This document shows positions 53,866 through 62,489 of a stretch of 64,000 bases of DNA, one piece after another. The DNA is taken from contig NZ_CP128477.1 of assembly GCF_030369675.1 (NCBI RefSeq), positions 434,001-498,000 on the forward strand, read 5' to 3'. This stretch comes from Peteryoungia algae. Lineage in GTDB: Bacteria; Pseudomonadota; Alphaproteobacteria; Rhizobiales; Rhizobiaceae. The notes under the pieces were generated by a model that was given only the letters and a program-made list of their open reading frames with translations, was not told where the DNA came from and made no database searches. A program made the translations under genes and the position numbers. Every line of letters begins with the position of its first letter. Positions within the stretch are counted from its first letter, which is position 1.

Positions 53866-54918
53866 ATGAGCACACTAGAAGAAAGCCTTCGCGCGATATC
53901 GGAGCGCGTAAAATCACACTCGAGCACCATGGCCACCGAAGAAGCCGTCAAAACGGCGGTCGTTCTCCCATTTCTGAGGTCACTCGGCTACGACGTATTC
54001 GATCCTTCAGAGGTGGTCCCTGAGTTCACTGCAGACGCTGTCGGTAAGAAGGGTGAGAAGGTCGATTATGCGATTAAGATCGACGGTGAGATCCGTATTC
54101 TGATTGAGTGCAAACCAATCTCCGTCAGCTTGGAGAAAAAACACCTCGATCAGCTTTACCGCTACTTCAGCGTGACCAATGCGAAGTTTGCGATCCTTAC
54201 TAACGGTAGGACCTTCAATTTCTACACAGACCTTGATGCGCCTAACAAACTGGATAGCCGTCCGTTCTTCGTCTTTGATATTGCAGACTTTAACAGCGGC
54301 ATTCTCTCTGAGCTGAGGAAGTTCGAGAAGGCGGCGTTTGACGTCAACGCGATTTTGGCCACGGCAGAGCGGCTCAAGTACACCTCCGGCGTGAAACAAG
54401 TCATATCTAAGCTCGTGGAAGAGCCCACCGAGGAGTTCGTCAGACTGGTGTCGGCGAGCGTTTATGAGGGCAGAATGACCGCGCAAGTCAGGGAGATGTT
54501 TACGGGTGTCGTAAGGGCAGCTTTCCGCGAAGTGATCATGGACACTGTCAAAAGCCGACTTTCGAGTGCTCTCGCAGATACAGAGGAAGTTATCGAAAAG
54601 ATCGATATACCCGTTGAAGAAGAGCCGGATGTTGTAACCACTGATGAGGAGCGAGAGGGCTATATGATCGTCAAAGCCATAGTGCGTGATACGATTGCCC
54701 CCAAGCGCGTGGTGATGCGCGACCAGAAATCATATTGCGGCATCCTGGTGGACAACAACAACCGCAAGCCACTCGCTCGACTTTGGTTCAATCGTTCAGT
54801 GAAATACATTGGCCTTTTCGATGGTGAGAACGAAGAACGAGTCATCGTAGACACTCTCGATCAGATCTATGATTTCGCCGATCGTTTGCGCGCTACAGCC
54901 AGAAGATACGCTGAATAA
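53866..54918 (+). CDS. stand-alone PD-(D/E)XK nuclease-like protein (predicted type IV restriction, COG2810)
   Basis: 350-residue protein. Residues 10-130 form an HsdR-N-like nuclease fold: EEAVKTAVVLPFLRSLGYDV, then Asp67 in VDYAI and the E81-C-K83 pair in LIECKP, the PD-(D/E)XK pattern. The rest is helical with an acidic patch (residues ~245-265) and a C-terminal segment with SYCGILVDNNNRKPLARLWF. No methylase or specificity gene is adjacent, which suits a modification-dependent or accessory enzyme. The gene looks lower in GC and has different codon use from its neighbours, a sign of recent transfer. ATG 53866 is used; the frame is open from 53806. Confidence 0.75.
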   Translation: MSTLEESLRAISERVKSHSSTMATEEAVKTAVVLPFLRSLGYDVFDPSEVVPEFTADAVGKKGEKVDYAIKIDGEIRILIECKPISVSLEKKHLDQLYRYFSVTNAKFAILTNGRTFNFYTDLDAPNKLDSRPFFVFDIADFNSGILSELRKFEKAAFDVNAILATAERLKYTSGVKQVISKLVEEPTEEFVRLVSASVYEGRMTAQVREMFTGVVRAAFREVIMDTVKSRLSSALADTEEVIEKIDIPVEEEPDVVTTDEEREGYMIVKAIVRDTIAPKRVVMRDQKSYCGILVDNNNRKPLARLWFNRSVKYIGLFDGENEERVIVDTLDQIYDFADRLRATARRYAE

Positions 54919-55182
54919 GTCGTCGCGGTCCGCCACCTCTCTGCATGGCCACGTACTGTTCCGAAATGCGAGAGCGTTCTGGCAGCGATTCGCGGTGCTG
55001 CCTGAGTTAATCGGAACTGTTTAAAAGTGTGGTGCTGCACCGACCGCATCGGGCTCGGTAGATCGCGGCAATCAGACCGTGGACGGAACGCAAAGCCTCA
55101 AATTGTTCGTAAATCGAGACAAAAGCACGCAGCCCCAAAAGCGGAGAGGCCGAAAACCCGTACTGGAGAAAATCGGGAAAAA

Positions 55183-55258
55183 TGGTGGGCGATGACGGAC
55201 TCGAACCGCCGACATCCTCGGTGTAAACGAGGCGCTCTACCAACTGAGCTAATCGCCC
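55183..55258 (-). tRNA. tRNA-Val (TAC)
   Basis: 76 bases with encoded CCA on the minus strand. Acceptor stem GGGCGAT/ATCGCCC, D arm AGCTCAGTTGGTAGAGC, anticodon stem CCTCG/CGAGG around TTTACAC with anticodon TAC, T arm GGTTCGAGTCC. Confidence 0.95.
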
Positions 55259-55506
55259 GTGCGCTGACCGGATCATCTCCGCCGCGTCGGTGGCCGTGAT
55301 CTATGCGGATCGGGCAAAATCCGCAAGAGCGATTATGCAGATTTTTTGTTTTTTTGTCATGCAGCGTGAGCGCGCCATGTGGATAAGCGACGAGAATCCC
55401 TGTTTTCCGCCTGCGGCGCGTTGTCGCGAACACGATGCCCGCAGGAGGTGTGGGGGAGGGCTATTGGCAAAAAATCGAGTGGTCGCGGATTTGTTTTGAA
55501 TGCTGC
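55259..55506. other. intergenic region between tRNA-Val and the tRNA-Asp promoter
   Basis: About 250 bases with no gene I can support; it contains a T-rich stretch (TTTTTTGTTTTTTTG near 55342-55357) and no stable hairpin that I can see. Confidence 0.4.
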
Positions 55507-55535
55507 TTGACACCTCCAAATGAACCCCGTAGAGA
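55507..55535 (+). promoter_or_regulatory. probable promoter of the tRNA-Asp genes
   Basis: TTGACA (55507-55512), 17 bases, TAGAGA (55530-55535), 61 bases before the first tRNA-Asp. Confidence 0.5.
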
Positions 55536-55596
55536 GCCGGTCATCGAACGGCAAGCCGCTCGACGGGGATCGCCTTGAACCCCGATTTGGAAATGC

Positions 55597-55673
55597 GCGG
55601 GTGTAGCTCAGTTGGTTAGAGTGCCGGCCTGTCACGCCGGAGGTCGCGGGTTCGAGCCCCGTCACTCGCGCCA
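55597..55673 (+). tRNA. tRNA-Asp (GTC), copy 1
   Basis: 77 bases with encoded CCA and discriminator G. Acceptor GCGGGTG/CACTCGC (one G-T), anticodon stem CCGGC/GCCGG with loop CTGTCAC, anticodon GTC. Identical to copy 2 over the gene and six bases upstream. Confidence 0.95.
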
Positions 55674-55736
55674 TTCCAAAGCCTTCAGGGCATGCTGCTC
55701 AGGCAGCGAAGACATGGGACCAACCCCATGAAATGC

Positions 55737-55813
55737 GCGGGTGTAGCTCAGTTGGTTAGAGTGCCGGCCTGTCACGCCGGAGGTCGCGGGTTCGAGCCCC
55801 GTCACTCGCGCCA
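55737..55813 (+). tRNA. tRNA-Asp (GTC), copy 2
   Basis: Exact repeat of copy 1, start-to-start distance 140 bases, with the same upstream AAATGC. The second gene probably shares the promoter at 55507. A 233-base gap to nuoA follows. Confidence 0.95.
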
Positions 55814-56046
55814 CTTCTAAAACTCCCAAAAAGTCTCCACCACAACTTTTTGCATCGCACGCGCGATTGCGCGAGACACACATTTTACCCGCTGGTAAGG
55901 TGCCCTCGGGTATCGGGTGAAAAGGCTTTGGTTGGACTTGCGCTGGGTGGCTGCCTGCGCTAACCACGGCGCGTTGCAACTCTATTTACGGCTTGTCGAC
56001 TCCGCCCTAGATGCCATCAGGCATGCGAGACAAGCAGGGTGATATG

Positions 56047-56412
56047 ATGACTGAACTGCTCGGTTCTTACCTTCCGATCGCCATCTTCATCGGCATATCC
56101 TTGATTATCGGTATCGCGCTCTTGGTGGCGCCGTTTGCCGTGGCCTACAAGGCGCCTGATTCGGAGAAGCTGTCGGCCTACGAGTGCGGCTTCAATGCGT
56201 TCGACGATGCCCGCATGAAGTTCGACATCCGCTTCTACCTGGTGTCGATCCTCTTCATCATCTTCGACCTCGAAGTCGCCTTCCTGTTTCCCTGGGCAGT
56301 CTCTTTCGGTGAAATCGGCTGGTTCGGCTTCTGGTCGATGATGGTTTTCCTCGGTGTTCTCACCGTCGGCTTTATCTATGAATGGAAGAAGGGGGCGCTC
56401 GAATGGGAGTGA
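56047..56412 (+). CDS. nuoA: NADH-quinone oxidoreductase subunit A
   Basis: 121-residue membrane-arm subunit with three helices; the loop [19 protein letters not shown] carries the Cys that marks the quinone-site interface, and [11 protein letters not shown] is the second conserved block. ATG 56047 is used (ATG also at 56044). Its last ten bases overlap the start of nuoB. Confidence 0.96.
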   Translation: MTELLGSYLPIAIFIGISLIIGIALLVAPFAVAYKAPDSEKLSAYECGFNAFDDARMKFDIRFYLVSILFIIFDLEVAFLFPWAVSFGEIGWFGFWSMMVFLGVLTVGFIYEWKKGALEWE

Positions 56413-56981
56413 TCCAGTCCGATACGATGATCGCGCCGCAGGCGAAGGGTATTATCGATCCCAACACCGGCAAGCCTCTTGGCGCCGATGACCGCTTCTT
56501 CGGCGAGATCAACAATGAGCTCGCCGACAAGGGTTTTCTGGTCACCTCGACCGACGAGTTGATCAACTGGGCTCGTACCGGCTCTTTGATGTGGATGACC
56601 TTTGGTCTGGCCTGCTGCGCCGTCGAGATGATGCAGCTTTCCATGCCGCGTTACGACGCCGAGCGCTTCGGTTTCGCGCCGCGCGCCAGCCCGCGTCAGT
56701 CCGATGTCATGATCGTCGCCGGCACGCTGACCAACAAGATGGCGCCCGCACTCCGCAAGGTCTATGACCAGATGCCGGAGCCGCGCTATGTCATCTCGAT
56801 GGGCTCTTGTGCCAATGGCGGCGGCTACTATCATTACTCCTATTCCGTCGTGCGCGGCTGCGACCGCGTCGTGCCGGTCGATATCTACGTGCCGGGCTGT
56901 CCCCCCACGGCAGAAGCTCTGCTTTACGGCGTGATGCTCCTGCAGAAAAAGATCCGGCGCACGGGCACGATCGAGCGGTAA
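56403..56981 (+). CDS. nuoB: NADH-quinone oxidoreductase subunit B
   Basis: 192-residue peripheral-arm subunit that binds cluster N2, the electron donor to quinone. Cluster Cys residues are in [21 protein letters not shown] and [14 protein letters not shown] 56403 lies inside the end of nuoA, so translation is coupled. The N terminus has a short extension compared with E. coli NuoB. Confidence 0.97.
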   Translation: MGVIQSDTMIAPQAKGIIDPNTGKPLGADDRFFGEINNELADKGFLVTSTDELINWARTGSLMWMTFGLACCAVEMMQLSMPRYDAERFGFAPRASPRQSDVMIVAGTLTNKMAPALRKVYDQMPEPRYVISMGSCANGGGYYHYSYSVVRGCDRVVPVDIYVPGCPPTAEALLYGVMLLQKKIRRTGTIER

Positions 56982-56999
56982 GGCGAAGGGACTGAGAAC

Positions 57000-57602
57000 A
57001 TGAGTGAAGCCCTGAACGAGCTCGCTTCCTACCTCGCCGAAATGCGCGGTGCGCTGATCGCGTCGAGCGAAATCAACTTTGGCGAGCTGACGCTGACGGC
57101 GAAGTCGGAGAATCTGATCTCGCTTCTGACCTTCCTGCGTGACGACGTCCAGTGCGGCTTCGTCAACCTGATCGACATCTGCGGCGTCGACTATCCCAAG
57201 CGCGAAGACCGTTTCGACGTGGTCTACCACTTGCTGTCGCCGCGCCAGAACCTGCGCATCCGCATCAAGGTCGCGACCGGCGAATTCAAGCCCGTGCCTT
57301 CGGCCTGTCCGGTCTTTCCGGGCGCCGACTGGTTCGAGCGTGAAGCCTGGGACATGTACGGCATCCTCTTTACGGATCACCCGGACCTGCGCCGCATCCT
57401 GACCGATTACGGTTTTGAAGGACATCCGCTCCGCAAGGACTTCCCCACGACCGGCTTCGTCGAGGTTCGCTACGACGACAGCGCAAAACGCGTTGTCTAC
57501 GAACCGGTCGAGCTCAAGCAGGAATTCCGCAATTTCGACTTCCTCTCGCCCTGGGAAGGCACGGACTACGTGCTGCCTGGCGATGAAAAAGCGGCCAAGT
57601 GA
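57000..57602 (+). CDS. nuoC: NADH-quinone oxidoreductase subunit C
   Basis: 200-residue hydrophilic subunit (30 kDa type): [17 protein letters not shown] and [13 protein letters not shown] are the family signatures, the second ending in the motif that contacts NuoD. Separate from nuoD, as in most alphaproteobacteria and mitochondria, unlike the E. coli NuoCD fusion. The gap to nuoB is 18 bases. Confidence 0.96.
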   Translation: MSEALNELASYLAEMRGALIASSEINFGELTLTAKSENLISLLTFLRDDVQCGFVNLIDICGVDYPKREDRFDVVYHLLSPRQNLRIRIKVATGEFKPVPSACPVFPGADWFEREAWDMYGILFTDHPDLRRILTDYGFEGHPLRKDFPTTGFVEVRYDDSAKRVVYEPVELKQEFRNFDFLSPWEGTDYVLPGDEKAAK

Positions 57603-57619
57603 GCGGAAGGGCAGGGACC

Positions 57620-58810
57620 ATGAACGAACACAACGTCCGCAACTTCAACATCAACTTCGGCCCGCAGCACCCGGCAGCGCACGGCGTTCTGCGCCTGGTG
57701 CTCGAACTCGACGGTGAAATCGTCGAGCGCGTGGATCCCCATATCGGGCTCCTGCATCGTGGCACCGAGAAGCTGATCGAGACCAAGACCTATCTGCAGG
57801 CACTGCCCTATTTCGATCGTCTCGATTATGTCGCGCCGATGAACCAGGAACATGCCTATTCGCTGGCCGTCGAAAAGCTGCTCGGCATCGAAATCCCGAT
57901 TCGTGGCCAGCTGATCCGCGTTCTCTACTCGGAAATCGGCCGCATCCTGTCGCATCTGCTCAACGTCACCACTCAGGCCATGGACGTTGGCGCGCTCACG
58001 CCGCCGCTCTGGGGCTTCGAGGAGCGTGAAAAGCTCATGGTGTTCTATGAGCGTGCCTCGGGTTCGCGCATGCATGCCGCCTATATCCGTCCCGGTGGCG
58101 TGCACCAGGATCTGCCCCACCAGCTCGTCGAGGACATCGGCAAATGGTGTGACCAGTTCCCGGAAAAGCTCGATGATATCGACGATCTCCTCACCGGAAA
58201 CCGCATCTTCAAGCAGCGTAACGTCGATATCGGCGTTGTCAGCCTTGACGACTGCTGGGCCTGGGGCTTCTCGGGCGTCATGGTCCGTGGTTCCGGCGCT
58301 GCCTGGGATCTGCGCAAGTCGCAGCCCTACGAGTGCTACGCCGATCTGGATTTCGACATCATGGTCGGCAAGAATGGTGACTGCTACGATCGCTATCTGA
58401 TCCGCATGTTCGAAATGCGCGAGTCGGTGAAGATCATGAAGCAGTGCGTCAACCGTCTGCTGGGCGATGCCAAGACCGGTCCGGTTTCCTCGCTGGACGG
58501 CAAGGTCGTGCCGCCCAAGCGTGGCGAGATGAAGCGCTCGATGGAAGGCCTGATTCACCACTTCAAGCTCTACACCGAAGGCTATCACGTGCCGGCCGGT
58601 GAGGTTTATGCCGCTGTCGAAGCCCCCAAGGGCGAGTTTGGCGTCTTCCTCGTCTCCGACGGCACCAACAAGCCCTATCGCTGCAAGATCCGCGCCCCGG
58701 GTTATGCACATCTGCAGGCCATGGATTTCCTGTGCCGCGGTCATCAGCTGGCCGACGTCTCCGCGATCCTCGGCTCGCTCGACATCGTGTTCGGGGAAGT
58801 TGACCGCTGA
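57620..58810 (+). CDS. nuoD: NADH-quinone oxidoreductase subunit D
   Basis: 396-residue subunit (49 kDa type) forming most of the quinone pocket with Nuo[16 protein letters not shown] with its quinone-site His, [12 protein letters not shown] and [19 protein letters not shown] are readable, and the C terminus ends [13 protein letters not shown]. The start at 57620 gives MNEHNVRN. Its stop codon shares one base with the next small gene. Confidence 0.97.
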   Translation: MNEHNVRNFNINFGPQHPAAHGVLRLVLELDGEIVERVDPHIGLLHRGTEKLIETKTYLQALPYFDRLDYVAPMNQEHAYSLAVEKLLGIEIPIRGQLIRVLYSEIGRILSHLLNVTTQAMDVGALTPPLWGFEEREKLMVFYERASGSRMHAAYIRPGGVHQDLPHQLVEDIGKWCDQFPEKLDDIDDLLTGNRIFKQRNVDIGVVSLDDCWAWGFSGVMVRGSGAAWDLRKSQPYECYADLDFDIMVGKNGDCYDRYLIRMFEMRESVKIMKQCVNRLLGDAKTGPVSSLDGKVVPPKRGEMKRSMEGLIHHFKLYTEGYHVPAGEVYAAVEAPKGEFGVFLVSDGTNKPYRCKIRAPGYAHLQAMDFLCRGHQLADVSAILGSLDIVFGEVDR

Positions 58811-59052
58811 TGCTGAAGTCCCTCGTCGCAGCACTGATCTGTCTCGGCGCCACCCAGGCGGTGGCCCAGGAGAACAGCGCGATCTCGTCGAGGGGTTCCG
58901 TATCGATGGCCAAGCTGCTCGAGGATGGATATGAGATCAAAAGCTCGAGCTGGACTGGCTCCAAGCTTTTCGTATTCCTCCAGAAAGACAATTCGGCCTA
59001 TGCCTGCGAATTCGCCAATGTGACGAATACGCGGTGTGGTTCCATAAACTGA
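58810..59052 (+). CDS. small exported protein encoded inside the nuo operon
   Basis: 80 residues. [20 protein letters not shown] is a signal peptide, so the mature product of about 60 residues should be periplasmic. It has two Cys residues (YACEF and TRCGS) that could pair. The ATG overlaps the nuoD stop (TGATG), and nuoE starts 19 bases after its end, so it is fully embedded in the operon. It is not a known complex I subunit; I do not recognise the family. Periplasmic side support of complex I assembly is one possibility. Confidence 0.7.
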   Translation: MLKSLVAALICLGATQAVAQENSAISSRGSVSMAKLLEDGYEIKSSSWTGSKLFVFLQKDNSAYACEFANVTNTRCGSIN

Positions 59053-59070
59053 GACAAGGCGTGAGGAAGT

Positions 59071-60189
59071 ATGTCCGTTCGTCGACTAGCCGAAGAGCAA
59101 TTCCAGCCGGCAGGCTTTTCCTTCAATCCGGAAAATGCCACCTGGGCTGAAGCCACCATCCGCAAGTACCCGGCGGGCCGCCAGCAATCGGCTGTCATCC
59201 CGCTTTTGATGCGTGCACAGGAACAGGAAGGCTGGGTCACCAAGGCTGCGATCGAGTATGTCGCTGAAAAGCTCGACATGCCCTATATCCGCGTCCTGGA
59301 AGTCGCGACCTTCTACACCCAGTTCCAGCTGCGGCCGGTCGGCACGCGGGCCCATATCCAGGTCTGTGGCACGACGCCCTGCATGCTGCGCGGTGCCGAA
59401 GATCTCATTCACGTCTGCAAGTCGCGCATCCATCCGGAGCCCTTCGAGCGCAATGCCGAAGGCACGCTGTCCTGGGAAGAGGTCGAGTGTCAGGGCGCCT
59501 GCGTCAATGCGCCAATGGTGATGATCTTCAAGGATGCCTATGAAGATCTGACGGTCACGCAGTTCGAGCACATCATTGATCGTTTCGCTGCAGGCAAGGG
59601 TTCTGACATCAAGCCCGGTCCGCAGGTCGATCGCATCTATTCGGCACCCGTCGGTGGCCCGACCACGCTGACCGACGAGATCCAGCCGATCCGTTTCAAC
59701 GACGCCCTGGCGCCGGCAAAGACGGAAGACGCCTCCGTGCCGCCGGCCAACGCGGCCAAGCCGGTCACCGATGCGCCGGAAACCGACAAGAAGCTGAAGA
59801 CGCCGGCAACCGCCAAGAAGGCGGCTGCCGAGAACGTCAAGCAGAAGGGCGACAATGCCGATACGGCACGCCCGGTCGAGAAGGAAGCTGCAGCGGCGCC
59901 TGTCGTGGACGAGAAGAACCGTCCCGCCGGTATCGACCGTCCGGCAATGCCTGATGATCTGAAGATGATCTCGGGCGTCGGCCCGAAGATCGAGGCCACG
60001 CTGAACGGTCTCGGTGTCTACACCTTCGAGCAGATCGCCAAGTGGAAGAAGGCAGAACGCGAGTGGGTCGACACCTATCTCAAGTTCTCCGGCCGCATCG
60101 AGCGGGACGACTGGGTCAAGCAGGCCAAGGCGCTCGCAAAGGGCGGCGAAGCGGAATACATCAAGGTCTTCGGCAAGAAGCCGCGCTGA
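59071..60189 (+). CDS. nuoE: NADH-quinone oxidoreductase subunit E with C-terminal extension
   Basis: 372 residues, about twice the usual NuoE length. The thioredoxin-like core (1-195) binds a [2Fe-2S] cluster through C99, C104, C140 and C144 ([17 protein letters not shown]). Residues 200-290 are Ala/Lys/Pro-rich and probably disordered. Residues 295-372 form a helix-hairpin-helix-like module beginning [17 protein letters not shown] and including [15 protein letters not shown]. The same module ends the protein encoded at 61518. Extensions of this kind are known in rhizobial NuoE; function unknown. Confidence 0.93.
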   Translation: MSVRRLAEEQFQPAGFSFNPENATWAEATIRKYPAGRQQSAVIPLLMRAQEQEGWVTKAAIEYVAEKLDMPYIRVLEVATFYTQFQLRPVGTRAHIQVCGTTPCMLRGAEDLIHVCKSRIHPEPFERNAEGTLSWEEVECQGACVNAPMVMIFKDAYEDLTVTQFEHIIDRFAAGKGSDIKPGPQVDRIYSAPVGGPTTLTDEIQPIRFNDALAPAKTEDASVPPANAAKPVTDAPETDKKLKTPATAKKAAAENVKQKGDNADTARPVEKEAAAAPVVDEKNRPAGIDRPAMPDDLKMISGVGPKIEATLNGLGVYTFEQIAKWKKAEREWVDTYLKFSGRIERDDWVKQAKALAKGGEAEYIKVFGKKPR

Positions 60190-60200
60190 GAGGTTAGGAT

Positions 60201-61505
60201 ATGTTGAGAGATCAGGATCGCATCTTTACGAATATCTACGGCCTCAAGGACAAGTCCCTGAAGGGCGCCATGGCGCGCGGCCACTGGGACGGCACCAAGC
60301 AAATCCTCGAAAAGGGCCGGGATTGGATCATCAACGAGATGAAGGCGTCCGGCCTTCGCGGTCGTGGCGGCGCAGGCTTCCCCACCGGTCTCAAGTGGTC
60401 CTTCATGCCGAAGGAATCGGACGGCCGTCCGCATTACCTCGTCGTCAATGCCGACGAGTCGGAGCCCGGCACCTGCAAGGACCGCGAGATCATGCGTCAT
60501 GATCCGCACACCCTGATCGAAGGCTGCGTCATCGCCTCCTTCGCCATGAATGCGCATCATGCCTTCATCTATGTTCGCGGCGAATTCATGCGCGAGCGCG
60601 AAGCCCTTCAGGCCGCGATCGACGAGTGCTACGACCACGGTCTGCTTGGGAAGAACAACAAGCTCGGCTACGACATCGACATCATCGTGCATCACGGCGC
60701 CGGCGCTTATATCTGCGGCGAAGAAACCGCACTTCTGGAAAGCCTTGAAGGCAAGAAGGGCCAGCCGCGTCTGAAGCCGCCGTTCCCGGCGAACATGGGT
60801 CTGTACGGCTGCCCGACTACGGTCAACAATGTCGAATCGATCGCCGTTGCCCCGACGATCCTTCGTCGTGGTGCGTCCTGGTATTCGAGCTTCGGCCGGC
60901 CGAACAATGCCGGCACCAAGCTTTTCTCGATCTCCGGCCACGTCAACAAGCCATGCACGGTCGAGGATGCCATGTCGATCACCTTCCAGGAGCTGATCGA
61001 GAAGCATTGTGGCGGTATCCGCGGCGGCTGGGACAACCTGCTCGCCGTCATTCCGGGCGGCTCTTCGGTGCCTTGCGTGCCGGGCGCCCAGATGAAGGAC
61101 GCCATCATGGATTATGACGGCCTGCGCGAACTGGGCTCCGGCCTCGGCACTGCCGCTGTCATCGTCATGGACAAGTCGACCGACATCGTGAAGGCGATCT
61201 GGCGCCTTTCGGCTTTCTACAAGCACGAGAGCTGCGGCCAGTGCACGCCGTGCCGCGAAGGCACGGGCTGGATGATGCGGGTGATGGAGCGCATGGTGAA
61301 GGGCAATGCCCAGAAGCGTGAAATCGACATGCTCTTCCAGGTGACGAAGCAGGTGGAAGGCCACACGATCTGTGCGCTCGGTGATGCCGCCGCATGGCCG
61401 ATCCAGGGCCTGATCAAGCATTTCCGTCCAGAGATGGAAAAGCGCATCGACCAATACACCCGCAACGCGATCGCCCACGGGGTGGTCATGGAAGCGGCAG
61501 AGTAA
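60201..61505 (+). CDS. nuoF: NADH-quinone oxidoreductase subunit F
   Basis: 434-residue FMN- and NADH-binding subunit that starts electron flow into complex [17 protein letters not shown] binds [24 protein letters not shown] follows, and the N3 cluster Cys residues lie in [11 protein letters not shown] plus a later [11 protein letters not shown]. It is 11 bases from nuoE, its direct partner. Confidence 0.97.
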   Translation: MLRDQDRIFTNIYGLKDKSLKGAMARGHWDGTKQILEKGRDWIINEMKASGLRGRGGAGFPTGLKWSFMPKESDGRPHYLVVNADESEPGTCKDREIMRHDPHTLIEGCVIASFAMNAHHAFIYVRGEFMREREALQAAIDECYDHGLLGKNNKLGYDIDIIVHHGAGAYICGEETALLESLEGKKGQPRLKPPFPANMGLYGCPTTVNNVESIAVAPTILRRGASWYSSFGRPNNAGTKLFSISGHVNKPCTVEDAMSITFQELIEKHCGGIRGGWDNLLAVIPGGSSVPCVPGAQMKDAIMDYDGLRELGSGLGTAAVIVMDKSTDIVKAIWRLSAFYKHESCGQCTPCREGTGWMMRVMERMVKGNAQKREIDMLFQVTKQVEGHTICALGDAAAWPIQGLIKHFRPEMEKRIDQYTRNAIAHGVVMEAAE

Positions 61506-61517
61506 GGGGACAAGAGG

Positions 61518-62348
61518 ATGACGAGCTCTTCGGACAAGGGCGGGAAGAAGGGGCCGGACGACAAGGCTTCGGATGCTCGTGCTCCCGAGGGTCTCGACGA
61601 CTTCATCTCCAACCCGGCGGCCGCCATGGCCGCCGCCACGGCCTTTGGTATGGGCATGGCGGCTCAGATGGGCAGGCTCTTCCTCGGCACCCTCCAGGGC
61701 GCGATGGATGTGACCGGCCAGCTCGCGCGGCAGCTGGAAGAGGAACGCAAGGTAGCGGAAGCCGATAAGGCAGCGGCACCTGAAGGGAAGACGGAAGCGC
61801 CGGCCGGAGTTGCTCGAACAGAGCCGCCCGCAGCAAAGGCAAATGCAAAGGCGCAGGCCGCAAAGCCGATCGCGCCGAAAGCAAAGGCCAAGGCGCCAGT
61901 GAAGGCAGTGGTTGCGAAGGCTGAAAAGCCGAAGCCTGCGCAAAAGGAAAAGGCCGCAGCAAAGCCGAAGGCCAGGGCTGTGCCCGAGGCCACGGTTGCG
62001 CCGAAGGGCAAGGCAGCGCCGAAAGCGAAGGCCCTGCAGAAGGCTGACGTGAAGCCGAAGGTCGAGGCCAGGGTTGAATCAACCGCTGCGGCGCCGAAGC
62101 CGAAGAAGGCGACGAAGACGATCGCTGGCAAGGCCGATGATCTGAAGAAGATCGACGGCATCGGCCCGAAGGTCGAACAGGTCCTGAAGGGCAGGGGGAT
62201 TTCCCGCTTCCAGGATCTGGCGTCCATGGACGAAGCAGGGCTGTCGGCGCTCGACAAGGATTTGGGTCTCGACGGCCGCGTGCTGCGAGACGACTGGGCA
62301 GGTCAGGCACGCCGGTTGGCGGGCGGCAAGGCTCGGTCAGGCAAGTGA
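61518..62348 (+). CDS. Lys/Ala-rich protein with HhH-like module, encoded between nuoF and nuoG
   Basis: 276 residues. An N-terminal part (residues ~20-75) has helices with FISNPAAAMAAATAFGMGMA and QLARQLEEERKVAEA; residues 75-205 are a histone H1-like Lys/Ala/Pro tract (repeated KAK, PKA and KPK). The last 70 residues from DDLKKIDGIGPKVEQVL, with DGRVLRDDWAGQARRLAGG, match the C-terminal module of NuoE. It starts 12 bases after nuoF and is in the operon. Not a standard complex I subunit; the shared module suggests it binds NuoE or the same partner, which is inference. Confidence 0.8.
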   Translation: MTSSSDKGGKKGPDDKASDARAPEGLDDFISNPAAAMAAATAFGMGMAAQMGRLFLGTLQGAMDVTGQLARQLEEERKVAEADKAAAPEGKTEAPAGVARTEPPAAKANAKAQAAKPIAPKAKAKAPVKAVVAKAEKPKPAQKEKAAAKPKARAVPEATVAPKGKAAPKAKALQKADVKPKVEARVESTAAAPKPKKATKTIAGKADDLKKIDGIGPKVEQVLKGRGISRFQDLASMDEAGLSALDKDLGLDGRVLRDDWAGQARRLAGGKARSGK

Positions 62349-62489
62349 GATTAGGGTTCGGCCGCGCGGGGGCGCTGCGCCGGGCTTGAGGGATAATCGG
62401 GTGGCCTTTGATCCTGTGCGGAGAAGGCTGCCAGTCGCGGCAGAGATGCCACGGCAGGATGCGCGGAAGCGTGAGGCAGGAAGGCGAAT

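Noticed and set aside
54919..55182. Attachment site duplication of the tRNA-Val 3' end flanking the nuclease gene
   Set aside because: No second copy of the tRNA 3' end was found on the left side of the gene, so integration at this tRNA is not supported.
55007..55276. Minus-strand frame with GRLAQLVERLVYTEDVGGSS
   Set aside because: It is a translation through tRNA-Val, another common false protein.
55357..55979. Open frames on the minus strand reading MARVTGLEPATSGVTGR-like peptides
   Set aside because: These are antisense translations of the two tRNA-Asp genes, a well-known annotation artefact, and both copies give the same peptide.
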